In this document: piece by piece, positions 22,005 through 29,110 of the stretch
Numbering within the stretch: the first letter of the stretch is position 1
How the letters are laid out: each line of letters starts with the position of its first letter
Source of the DNA: Accumulibacter sp964428215
GTDB lineage: Bacteria; Pseudomonadota; Gammaproteobacteria; Burkholderiales; Rhodocyclaceae
Assembly: GCA_964428215.1 (NCBI GenBank)
Contig: CAYRXO010000013.1
Location: 1 to 29,110 of the forward strand
Length of the DNA: 29,110 nucleotides
Direction of reading: 5' to 3'
The notes under the pieces: generated by a model
The model's database searches: none
Seen by the model: only the letters and a program-made list of their open reading frames with translations
What the model was told of the DNA's origin: nothing
Program-made: the position numbers and the translations under genes

Positions 22005-23549
22005 TCAACAGGTTTCAAATTTACGCGTGCTGCATAACGCTTTCGGCGGTTGATAACCCAGTCGTTTTGCTTCCGGCCCGAAAAATTCCGCATCCGGATC
22101 TGCACGTTCGGCCAATTGGCGATAGAGAGTGTAACAGGCAATGGCGTTACCCAACAGTCCGGCAAAACGTAACCATTGCTCACTGCGGCTCGGTTTGATT
22201 TCCAGGCCATTGGTCCCCAGACGATACATTTCAGCAATCCGCGCGGCCGCATCCTTGTCGCCACGCATTGCTTTCTGTCGATCCTCGTTAAACAGGGCAT
22301 CACTGTTTGGCACGCGAAAGGCGCTGTCAGAAAGGTGGACGAAACGACTGGACAACACCCGTATGGCTTCATCGGCTCCCTCGGCAGCATTCTGGATCTG
22401 TTGTTCATATCGGCTGTTGGGATATGCTCTGAGAAACTCCCGCGCCATTTGTGTGACTTCTTTAGGGGTCAACGCAGTTTGCAGCCGTTCGAAAGCACTG
22501 TCCTCGGCGGTGCGCGGCAGTGTCGCCGAACGGGCCAGGCCAAGGCGGAAAACGCCAGACTGACCGACGGTCATGTGCGGGCGTTGCGCCAATCGGCGGA
22601 CTATGTCTTTCTCATGAGTGGACATGGTTTTGACGACGCGGCTTCTCGTCGTCTCGAACAGGTCGGTGATCGGCAGCTCATCCTTGATATTGTCCAGCGA
22701 CTGCACCAGTTCCGCGGTATAGAAACTGTTTCTTCCGTAATCCCGTGGTGACAGCGCCACCTGACCGGCACTTGCCGAAAAAGCGACGAGGCAGCCGGTT
22801 GGCGCCGTGAAATAGTTGAAGCCGCCGGCTTTGTCCTCCTGTCCATCGCCGTTGCGGCAGGCGTCGATGATCGCCACCCCCAGGCCCGGATAGCGCTGCG
22901 GAAAAGCGGTCAGCAATTCTTTTTGCAGGTTGACCGATTTCTCTTTGGCTTGCGGGTCGTCGGTGGCCACACCCGCAGGCAACAGATAGTTGATCCCATC
23001 TTGCTGCATGCCGTGACCAAAAAAATAAATCAGCGCAATTTTCGGCTGATCCTCGGCAACCTGATGCAGAAGTTGCCGAAAGCGGTTGATGGCCGCCAGG
23101 AACGCGCTGCGATCCGTGTCGAACTCGACATCGACCGTAAAGCCATGCCGCTGCAGAGATCTTTGTAGATCACGGCCATTTTTATGCGCCGGCAGCAGAT
23201 TTTTGTTTTGCGGATATCTTTCGCAGCAGATGAGCAGCGCGAAGCGCGGTTCTTGTTGCGTAGCGCTTCCCGACGCGCGGTCTGCTTGCGAGAACTCAGC
23301 GCTATTGGCCAGAGATCTCGCCCCGGTCAACGGTGCGAGCAATAGCAGCTTCGCTATGCGCTGAACGAAGCTGCGACGCTGTGCCGCCTCATCGCCAAGC
23401 TCATTGGTTGCCCGAGTTAACGGGACGAGCGCTTTACCAGCCCGAGTGTTCTGGCGGGTCGTCTGCCGGGCATCGTGATGCGTGATGGAACTTTTATCAA
23501 TTAACTTATCCACAATATCTATCGTGATTCTCTTGAATAGATCTTTCAC
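22005..23549 (-). CDS. Caspase-like (peptidase C14) protein with Tat-type motif
   Basis: This 514-aa protein contains a caspase/metacaspase p20-like domain at about residues 100-300: RFALLICCERYPQNKNLLPAHKNGRDLQRSLQRHGF, the catalytic His179 in IYFFGHGMQQDG, the catalytic Cys231 in AIIDACRNG, and LVAFSASAGQVALS for the substrate pocket. Ahead of it, QRRSFVQRIAKLLLLAPLTGARSLA (57-81) resembles a twin-arginine signal, preceded by an unusual 57-residue extension. After the protease, a helical part ends in a Sel1/TPR-like segment (DAAARIAEMYRLGTNGLEIKPSRSEQWLRFAGLLGNAIACYTLY). The start is a GTG at 23549 with a stop codon just upstream and no Shine-Dalgarno; a later start nearer the RR motif is possible. 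It is transcribed divergently from tpsB. Substrate unknown. Confidence 0.85.
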   Translation of the reverse strand: MKDLFKRITIDIVDKLIDKSSITHHDARQTTRQNTRAGKALVPLTRATNELGDEAAQRRSFVQRIAKLLLLAPLTGARSLANSAEFSQADRASGSATQQEPRFALLICCERYPQNKNLLPAHKNGRDLQRSLQRHGFTVDVEFDTDRSAFLAAINRFRQLLHQVAEDQPKIALIYFFGHGMQQDGINYLLPAGVATDDPQAKEKSVNLQKELLTAFPQRYPGLGVAIIDACRNGDGQEDKAGGFNYFTAPTGCLVAFSASAGQVALSPRDYGRNSFYTAELVQSLDNIKDELPITDLFETTRSRVVKTMSTHEKDIVRRLAQRPHMTVGQSGVFRLGLARSATLPRTAEDSAFERLQTALTPKEVTQMAREFLRAYPNSRYEQQIQNAAEGADEAIRVLSSRFVHLSDSAFRVPNSDALFNEDRQKAMRGDKDAAARIAEMYRLGTNGLEIKPSRSEQWLRFAGLLGNAIACYTLYRQLAERADPDAEFFGPEAKRLGYQPPKALCSTRKFETC

Positions 23550-23634
23550 TGATCATATACTGATTCCCCGCCGATTTTCCTGGCGCGATCCCTGATCCCC
23601 TTTGCCAAGTGTCAGACCGACTTAGGATGTGGAC

Positions 23635-25347
23635 ATGTTTGTCAGCACCCATAGACCGTCGCGACCGATAACACTGCTGGTCGCATCATTCCTCGGGCTT
23701 TCTTTCTTCCTATTGTTGCCCTCCGTCAGCCATGCCCAGCAGGATGCCGGGCAGATTTTAAGGCAATTACAGGAATCCACACCCTCGCTCAAGCGACCCG
23801 ACAAGGAAGTGATCGATCGTACGCCGATACTACGCCCCGAAGTGTCCGACCTTCCCGATCTGCGCATGGAGGTCAAGGGTTTCCAGATCAGCGGCATGCC
23901 TGAAAAAGACGCGGCAGCTGTGCAACAAGAACTGCAGCGCTTCATCGGCCCGGAAAAAACCTTCCAGGATTTGCTTGAAGCGGCCGCGCTGGTTAAACGC
24001 CATCTGAACAGCCAGGGCTATCTGCTGGCGCAAGCCTATATCCCGGAGCAAAAAATGCAGGGAGGCGTGGTCGAAATCGCCGTCCTGCTCGGTCGCCTGG
24101 GAAAGATCGAACTCAACTACGATGAGGCGACGGCGGTTCCCCGCGCGCGGATACAGGCCTATCTCGACCATCTGGAAGAAGGAAAGGTGCTGCGCACCGC
24201 CCAGCTCGAACGGGTGCTCTTCCTGATCAACGACCTGCATGGTGTACAAGCCATCTCGACGCTACGTCCCGGCGCCGATCCCGGGGCAGCCGATCTGGTG
24301 GTCGAGGTCAAACCCGATTCCCGCCTTTCCGGGCATATCCAGTTCGACAACCAGGGGTCACGCTTTACCGGCTCCCGTCGAGCGAGTGCCGGCGTCAATC
24401 TCGGTTCGCCGCTCGGCTTTGGCGATTCGCTTTCCTTGCGCGGCATGCTGTCCGAGCACAATGGCATCCAGTTCGGTTCGCTGAGTTACATCCTTCCGCT
24501 GGGCAGCGATGGCTGGCGTTTCGGCCTGCTGCTCTCCAAACTCAAATACAGTCTGCTCGAGAATGAGGGCGTCACCAAAGGCAGCGGTACGGCGAACGAT
24601 GTCATGGGCTATCTCCTCTACCCCCTGCTGCGCTCGCGCAACGTCAACCTCTTTCTCCAGGCTGGCTACGATTACAAAACCTTCGTCGACACTCCGGAAG
24701 TCGGCCAGGCGATCGATCGTCAGTCGCGCGCGCTCCTCCTCACACTCAGCGGCGACTTGCGCGACAGCCTGTTCGGTGGCGGCATCAACAACTTTTCACT
24801 CGCTTATACCCAAGGTACGTTACACAACCCGACGGCGACCCTGGACGTTCCCACCGGCAAATTCCGCCGGATCAACCCGACTTATTCCCGCCTGCAAGCG
24901 CTTGGCGACAGCGACTTTCTGCTCTATTTCCGCTACAGCGGACAAATTGCCCTTGACCGACTCGACAGCAGCGAAAAGTTCAGCCTCGGTGGGCCGAGTG
25001 CGGTGCGGGCATACCCCGTCGGTGAGGCACCCAGCGACACCGCCCATCTCGCCTCACTCGAACTGCGCTACCGGATACCCGACTGGGACGGGCGCATTCC
25101 CGGCACGCTGATCGGCCTGCTCTTTGCCGATTGGGCACGCGCGATCGTCGACAAGGCCCCACCGATCGAAACCACCGACCCGCCCAACATACGGAAATTG
25201 TCGGGATACGGCTTCGGCTTCAACTGGGCGCTGGCCAACAGCTGGTCGGCGCAAACCAGCTTCGCCTGGCGCGAACGAGGAACTTTACTGAACGACAAAA
25301 AAGACAAGCATCCACGCCTTTATTTTCAACTGACACGCAATTTCTAG
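23635..25347 (+). CDS. Two-partner secretion outer-membrane transporter (FhaC/ShlB type, TpsB)
   Basis: This 570-aa protein begins with a signal peptide ending LPSVSHA/QQ. A Pro-rich, Leu-rich periplasmic helix/linker (QILRQLQES..) leads to POTRA-type segments (about 75-230: MEVKGFQISGM, LVKRHLNSQGYLLAQAYIPEQ, GVVEIAVLLGRLGKIEL). A 16-strand-type barrel runs from about 235 to the C-terminus, ending in an aromatic residue (LYFQLTRNF), as required for BAM insertion. The Omp85/TpsB signature is LGGPSAVRAYPVGE near 457. It should export the exoprotein encoded 231 bp downstream. ATG at 23635 has AGGA seven bases upstream and is preferred over the GTG two codons earlier. Confidence 0.93.
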   Translation: MFVSTHRPSRPITLLVASFLGLSFFLLLPSVSHAQQDAGQILRQLQESTPSLKRPDKEVIDRTPILRPEVSDLPDLRMEVKGFQISGMPEKDAAAVQQELQRFIGPEKTFQDLLEAAALVKRHLNSQGYLLAQAYIPEQKMQGGVVEIAVLLGRLGKIELNYDEATAVPRARIQAYLDHLEEGKVLRTAQLERVLFLINDLHGVQAISTLRPGADPGAADLVVEVKPDSRLSGHIQFDNQGSRFTGSRRASAGVNLGSPLGFGDSLSLRGMLSEHNGIQFGSLSYILPLGSDGWRFGLLLSKLKYSLLENEGVTKGSGTANDVMGYLLYPLLRSRNVNLFLQAGYDYKTFVDTPEVGQAIDRQSRALLLTLSGDLRDSLFGGGINNFSLAYTQGTLHNPTATLDVPTGKFRRINPTYSRLQALGDSDFLLYFRYSGQIALDRLDSSEKFSLGGPSAVRAYPVGEAPSDTAHLASLELRYRIPDWDGRIPGTLIGLLFADWARAIVDKAPPIETTDPPNIRKLSGYGFGFNWALANSWSAQTSFAWRERGTLLNDKKDKHPRLYFQLTRNF

Positions 25348-25578
25348 CCGCTTGGCGACGGGATGGAGCGAAGCGAAAAAAGCGCCCAGCGAGGTAAGAT
25401 TCACAAGAACTTCGAGCTTTAGTCGAACGGTTGGCACCGGAAATCGGGGGAAGATGCACCGCTGTGCCACTTGTTATTAACACCACTCTGATCCAGTCCG
25501 ACTGATTGCCGGAGCGAAACCAGATTCGGCAGCGGCACCACAACATCATTGTTGAGTAACACTACCAGGGAGAGCAAC
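25348..25578. other. tpsB-tpsA intergenic region
   Basis: This 231-bp spacer is long for a TPS pair. CGCTTGGCG (25350-25358) and CGCCCAGCG (about 25383-25391) form an imperfect inverted repeat right after tpsB, possibly an attenuating hairpin. No clear promoter or gene is visible. Confidence 0.35.
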
Positions 25579-28500
25579 ATGGCGAATACCGCAACTCGGA
25601 AAGCCCTTGCCAAGCGCGCACGTCACGACGAACTGCGCACCGCCTTGCGCCCACTCGCCATCTCCATCCTGCTGGCTTTCGGCAATCAGGCCGTGGCACT
25701 GCCTACCGATCCGACGGTCGTTGCCGGACAGGTCAGCGTCAGCAACCGCGCCAGCAATCTGGTGGTCAGACAAAGCACGTCGCGTGCCGCCATCGACTGG
25801 CGCACCTTCAACATCGCCAGCAATGAATGGGTGCGTTTCGAGCAACCCTCCAGCAGCGCGACGATGGTCAACCGCGTCACCACCGGCAACCCCTCGCAGA
25901 TCCTCGGCCGGATGAGCGCTCCCGGCACGCTGTACCTGATCAATCCCGGTGGCGTGATCTTCGGACGCACGGCCACCGTGGACGTCAACAACCTGATCGC
26001 CTCGGCCTTGAACGCCAACCCGCAGGATCTGCTCGCCGGCCGACTGAACTTCAGCGCTCCGGCCGGCGGCACCGCCAGCGTCCGTAACGAAGGAACGATC
26101 AGCAGCGCACCCGGCGGCAGCGTCACCCTCCTCGGCACGCAGGTCAGCAACAGCGGCACAATCAGCACCCCCGGCGGCACCACCGGCCTGATCGCCGGCG
26201 AACGGGTCGCCGTCGATTTCGAAGGCGACGGACTGGTCCGCTACCAGGTCGACGCCGCCGCCGCACAAGCGCAAATCGCCCACAGCGGCCGTATCGAAGC
26301 CGACGGTGGACGCGTCGCGCTGCAAGCCGGCGCTCGCCAGGCGCTGCTCGACACTGTTCTCAACGTCGACGGCATCGTCCGCGCGCGCGGCGCCACGCTA
26401 CGCAACGGCGAGATCTACCTCGACGGCGGTCGCCAGGGCGTCGTCAGCGTCAGCGGTCAGCTCGACGCCAGCAGTCCGGCGCAGCCACAGAAGGGCGGCG
26501 ACATCCGCGTCCTCGGCGACAAGGTCGGCCTGTTCGGCAACGCCCGCCTCGACGCCTCCGGCGTGTCCGGCGGTGGGCAGGTCCTCATCGGTGGCAACTA
26601 CCAGGGCCAGGGCAGCGAGCCCAACGCCAGCCACACCTACGTCGGCAAAAACGTCAGCATCGCCGCGGATGCCATTACCAACGGCAATGGCGGCAAAGTC
26701 ATCGTCTGGGCCGACGACTGGACCCGCTATTACGGCACGATCAGCGCACAAGGCGGCGCACAAGGCGGCGACGGCGGTTTCGTCGAAGTGTCAGGGAAAA
26801 AGAATCTCGCTTTCGACGGGCGGGTGTCGACCAGCGCGCCGCATGGACATGGGGGAGCGTTGCTGCTGGATCCGAGTGATTTATATATCGGAGTCGATCC
26901 TTCGCTTACTCCAAGCGCAACAGAACTGAACCCCTCCCCCCCAGGATCTAGTGTCTTCGAGACACCAAGCCCTAGCAATGCCTCGTATTTTGTACAAGCA
27001 GGTAGCTTGACAGCCAACCAAAACTACACCCTCAGTGCGACGCAAGACATTCATTTTAATAGCCCTGTTAATTTCGGCAGTGCCGCTGGCAATTCCGTTT
27101 CAATTACAGCCGCTCGAAATATTCTCTGGGACAACAGCTATCAAAATGAAGTCAGTACATCTGGTGGACATTTGACCCTGGAATCTGGTGTCACCATGGC
27201 GTTGGGCAAGATCAACACTGGTGCAGGCGCTTTGATCATTAACAATGGCGGTCAGGCAACTCAATATGCGAGCATCGACGCAGGAAGTCTGCAAAAAACC
27301 GGGGCTGGAACCCTGGTGCTTAATCAGACAACGAACATCAGTGGCGAGGTATTGGTTAACGCTGGCACGCTCAAAATGAGCTTGGACAGCGTCCTGCCCA
27401 ATAACAAGACGGTCAGTCTTTCTCCCGGGGCGACACTCGACCTGAGCGGCACAACACAAAAGATCGGCACCCTCAACGACGGCGGTACCACGGGCAGCAA
27501 CATCGTTCTCGGCAGCGGCACGTTGACCATCGACCAGCTCACTGAAGGTAGCTTCGGCGGAAAAATTACCGGCACTGATGGAAAACTGATCAAGGAAGGC
27601 TCGGCGAAGCTGACCTTGAACAATGACACCAGTGACTACAGCGGTGGTACAACGATCAACGCCGGCACGCTGTCGGCGGGTGCCCCTCATGCCTTGGGTA
27701 GCGGCGCAACGACGGTGAAAGAGGGCGCCACGCTGAACATCAACAATGTTACGCTGACCAATCCGCCCTCCTTGTCGATCATTGGCTCTGGTGTAGGGGG
27801 TGACGGCGCCCTGACCGGCACGGGCAGTGCTGGCTATGGCGGCTCCGTGACGCTTGCCGGAAATGCCACCCTGGGCGCCAAGACTTCAACCGATACGCTG
27901 ACGCTCAACGGCGCCTTGTCAGACGCTGGCAGCGGCTACAGCCTCACCAAAGTCGGCATAGGCACCGTCGCGCTCAACCACAGCAACAACTACGGTGGTA
28001 AGACGAATGTCGATCAGGGAACACTCTCGATCGGCGCCGTTGACGCCTTGGGTAGCGGCGCAACGACGGTGAAAGAGGGCGCCACGCTGAACATCAACAA
28101 TGTTACGCTGACCAATCCGCCCTCCTTGTCGATCATTGGCTCTGGTGTAGGGGGTGACGGCGCCCTGACCGGCACGGGCAGTGCTGGCTATGGCGGCTCC
28201 GTGACGCTTGCCGGAAATGCCGCCCTGGGCGCCAAAATTTCAACCGACACGCTAACGCTCAACGGCACCTTGTCAGACGCTGGTGGCGGCTCCAGTCTCA
28301 CCAAGGTCGGCGCGGGCACTGTCGTGCTCGGCAACCAGGACAACAACTACGCTGGCGGCACATTCATCAACGCCGGCACGCTCAAAATGGGCTTGGACAG
28401 CGTCCTGCCCGACAACAAGACGGTCAGTCTTTCTCCCGGGGCGACACTCGACCTGAGCGGCACAACACAAAAGATCGGCACCCTCAACGACGGCGGTACC

Positions 28501-29110
28501 ACGGGCAGCAACATCGTTCTCGGCAGCGGCACGTTGACCATCGACCAGCTCACTGAAGGTAGCTTCGGCGGAAAAATTACCGGCACTGATGGAAAACTGA
28601 TCAAGGAAGGCTCGGCGAAGCTGACCTTGAACAATGACACCAGTGACTACAGCGGTGGTACAACGATCAACGCCGGCACGCTGTCGGCGGGTGCCCCTCA
28701 TGCCTTGGGTAGCGGCGCAACGACGGTGAAAGAGGGCGCCACGCTGAACATCAACAATGTTACGCTGACCAATCCGCCCTCCTTGTCGATCATTGGCTCT
28801 GGTGTAGGGGGTGACGGCGCCCTGACCGGCACGGGCAGTGCTGGCTATGGCGGCTCCGTGACGCTTGCCGGAAATGCCACCCTGGGCGCCAAGACTTCAA
28901 CCGATACGCTGACGCTCAACGGCGCCTTGTCAGACGCTGGCAGCGGCTACAGCCTCACCAAAGTCGGCATAGGCACCGTCGCGCTCAACCACAGCAACAA
29001 CTACGGTGGTAAGACGAATGTCGATCAGGGAACACTCTCGATCGGCGCCGTTGACGCCTTGGGTAGCGGCGCAACGACGGTGAAAGAGGGCGCCACGCTG
29101 AACATCAACA
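25579..29110 (+). CDS. Filamentous-hemagglutinin-type exoprotein (TpsA), 3' end outside window
   Basis: The frame stays open from the ATG at 25579 (GGGAGAG upstream) to the window edge: 1177 codons. An extended N-region precedes the signal peptide (LRPLAISILLAFGNQAVA, about 24-41). The TPS secretion domain follows (about 43-270): VVAGQVSVSNRASNLVVRQ, AIDWRTFNIASNEWVRFEQP, LYLINPGGVIFGRTATVDVNNLIAS. The motif is NPGG where many family members have NPNG. After about residue 420 (GALLLDPSDLYIG) come Thr/Ser/Gly/Asn-rich beta-helix repeats, including autotransporter-associated beta-strand repeats such as LQKTGAGTLVLN and LIKEGSAKLTLNN. From 27361 the sequence enters a 1011-bp tandem repeat. It is the export substrate of the preceding TpsB. 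C-terminal function (adhesin, toxin or other) cannot be seen. Confidence 0.92.
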   Translation, partial: MANTATRKALAKRARHDELRTALRPLAISILLAFGNQAVALPTDPTVVAGQVSVSNRASNLVVRQSTSRAAIDWRTFNIASNEWVRFEQPSSSATMVNRVTTGNPSQILGRMSAPGTLYLINPGGVIFGRTATVDVNNLIASALNANPQDLLAGRLNFSAPAGGTASVRNEGTISSAPGGSVTLLGTQVSNSGTISTPGGTTGLIAGERVAVDFEGDGLVRYQVDAAAAQAQIAHSGRIEADGGRVALQAGARQALLDTVLNVDGIVRARGATLRNGEIYLDGGRQGVVSVSGQLDASSPAQPQKGGDIRVLGDKVGLFGNARLDASGVSGGGQVLIGGNYQGQGSEPNASHTYVGKNVSIAADAITNGNGGKVIVWADDWTRYYGTISAQGGAQGGDGGFVEVSGKKNLAFDGRVSTSAPHGHGGALLLDPSDLYIGVDPSLTPSATELNPSPPGSSVFETPSPSNASYFVQAGSLTANQNYTLSATQDIHFNSPVNFGSAAGNSVSITAARNILWDNSYQNEVSTSGGHLTLESGVTMALGKINTGAGALIINNGGQATQYASIDAGSLQKTGAGTLVLNQTTNISGEVLVNAGTLKMSLDSVLPNNKTVSLSPGATLDLSGTTQKIGTLNDGGTTGSNIVLGSGTLTIDQLTEGSFGGKITGTDGKLIKEGSAKLTLNNDTSDYSGGTTINAGTLSAGAPHALGSGATTVKEGATLNINNVTLTNPPSLSIIGSGVGGDGALTGTGSAGYGGSVTLAGNATLGAKTSTDTLTLNGALSDAGSGYSLTKVGIGTVALNHSNNYGGKTNVDQGTLSIGAVDALGSGATTVKEGATLNINNVTLTNPPSLSIIGSGVGGDGALTGTGSAGYGGSVTLAGNAALGAKISTDTLTLNGTLSDAGGGSSLTKVGAGTVVLGNQDNNYAGGTFINAGTLKMGLDSVLPDNKTVSLSPGATLDLSGTTQKIGTLNDGGTTGSNIVLGSGTLTIDQLTEGSFGGKITGTDGKLIKEGSAKLTLNNDTSDYSGGTTINAGTLSAGAPHALGSGATTVKEGATLNINNVTLTNPPSLSIIGSGVGGDGALTGTGSAGYGGSVTLAGNATLGAKTSTDTLTLNGALSDAGSGYSLTKVGIGTVALNHSNNYGGKTNVDQGTLSIGAVDALGSGATTVKEGATLNIN
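27361..29110 (+). repeat. 1011-bp in-frame tandem repeat in tpsA
   Basis: Copy 1 spans 27361-28371 and copy 2 starts at 28372 and runs off the window (739 bp visible). The visible parts differ by only four bases, all within the first ~45 bp; beyond that I see no difference over nearly 700 bp. 1011 bp equals 337 codons, so the frame is kept. Each copy contains two shorter related units (starting 27691 and 28045, again 28702 and 29056), whose first ~220 bp are nearly identical. Confidence 0.9.

Noticed and set aside
25546..26325. 259-codon minus-strand frame
   Set aside because: Antisense to the TPS domain of tpsA; Gly/Ala/Asp-rich shadow.
27100..28701. Two nearly identical minus-strand frames (27100-27690 and 28273-28701)
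   Set aside because: They duplicate only because tpsA is tandemly repeated beneath them; the plus-strand reading gives coherent beta-helix repeats.

Overview
The window looks like chromosomal DNA of a high-GC betaproteobacterium, most likely a Rhodocyclaceae-type denitrifier. This is inferred from codon and base composition, from an NsrR/NnrS/hemerythrin nitric-oxide locus, and from an aminotransferase-homoserine dehydrogenase cluster of the type seen in that group. No rRNA, tRNA or CRISPR array is visible.

Layout. (1) 1-213: left-edge fragment of an IS3-family element (start of orfA). (2) 236-3567: a nitric-oxide response locus. Five leftward genes (MIP18/DUF59 protein, DUF2249 protein, NnrS, a DnrO-like exported protein, a hemerythrin) diverge from nsrR, and a near-textbook NsrR operator lies in the divergent gap. 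(3) 3772-5109: a leftward pair, a Mth938-like protein and an ArnD-like deacetylase that has lost two of the histidines found in ArnD. (4) 5265-9069: rightward alaC, alaA and hom (alanine aminotransferases and homoserine dehydrogenase). The expected thrC does not follow.

(5) 9128-19471: about 10.3 kb of five tightly packed leftward genes. In transcription order they are a stand-alone TIR protein, an unrecognised 231-aa protein, a MoxR-type AAA+ ATPase, a 1650-aa membrane protein (CoxE-like N-terminus, degenerate vWA-like domain, about 16 WD40 repeats) and a 984-aa polytopic membrane protein ending in a TIR domain. The two junctions that overlap by 4 bp suggest translational coupling. I read this as a membrane-anchored MoxR/vWA-type NTP-dependent conflict (immunity) system with TIR effectors. 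It is the most interesting object in the window.

(6) 19786-23549: accessory genes: an alpha/beta hydrolase, a relatively AT-rich gene-poor stretch, an OmpA-domain lipoprotein-like/periplasmic protein with a clear promoter and terminator, and a leftward caspase-like peptidase with an internal twin-arginine motif. (7) 23635-29110: a two-partner secretion locus, a FhaC/ShlB-type transporter (TpsB) followed by a filamentous-hemagglutinin-type exoprotein (TpsA). TpsA runs off the right edge and contains a nearly identical 1011-bp tandem repeat.

How it fits together: the left third is a stress-response and amino-acid-metabolism backbone. From about 9.1 kb onward the window is accessory, holding signalling/defence modules (TIR, AAA+, WD40, caspase) and surface or secreted proteins. 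All functional statements rest on motif recognition by eye; no database search was run.
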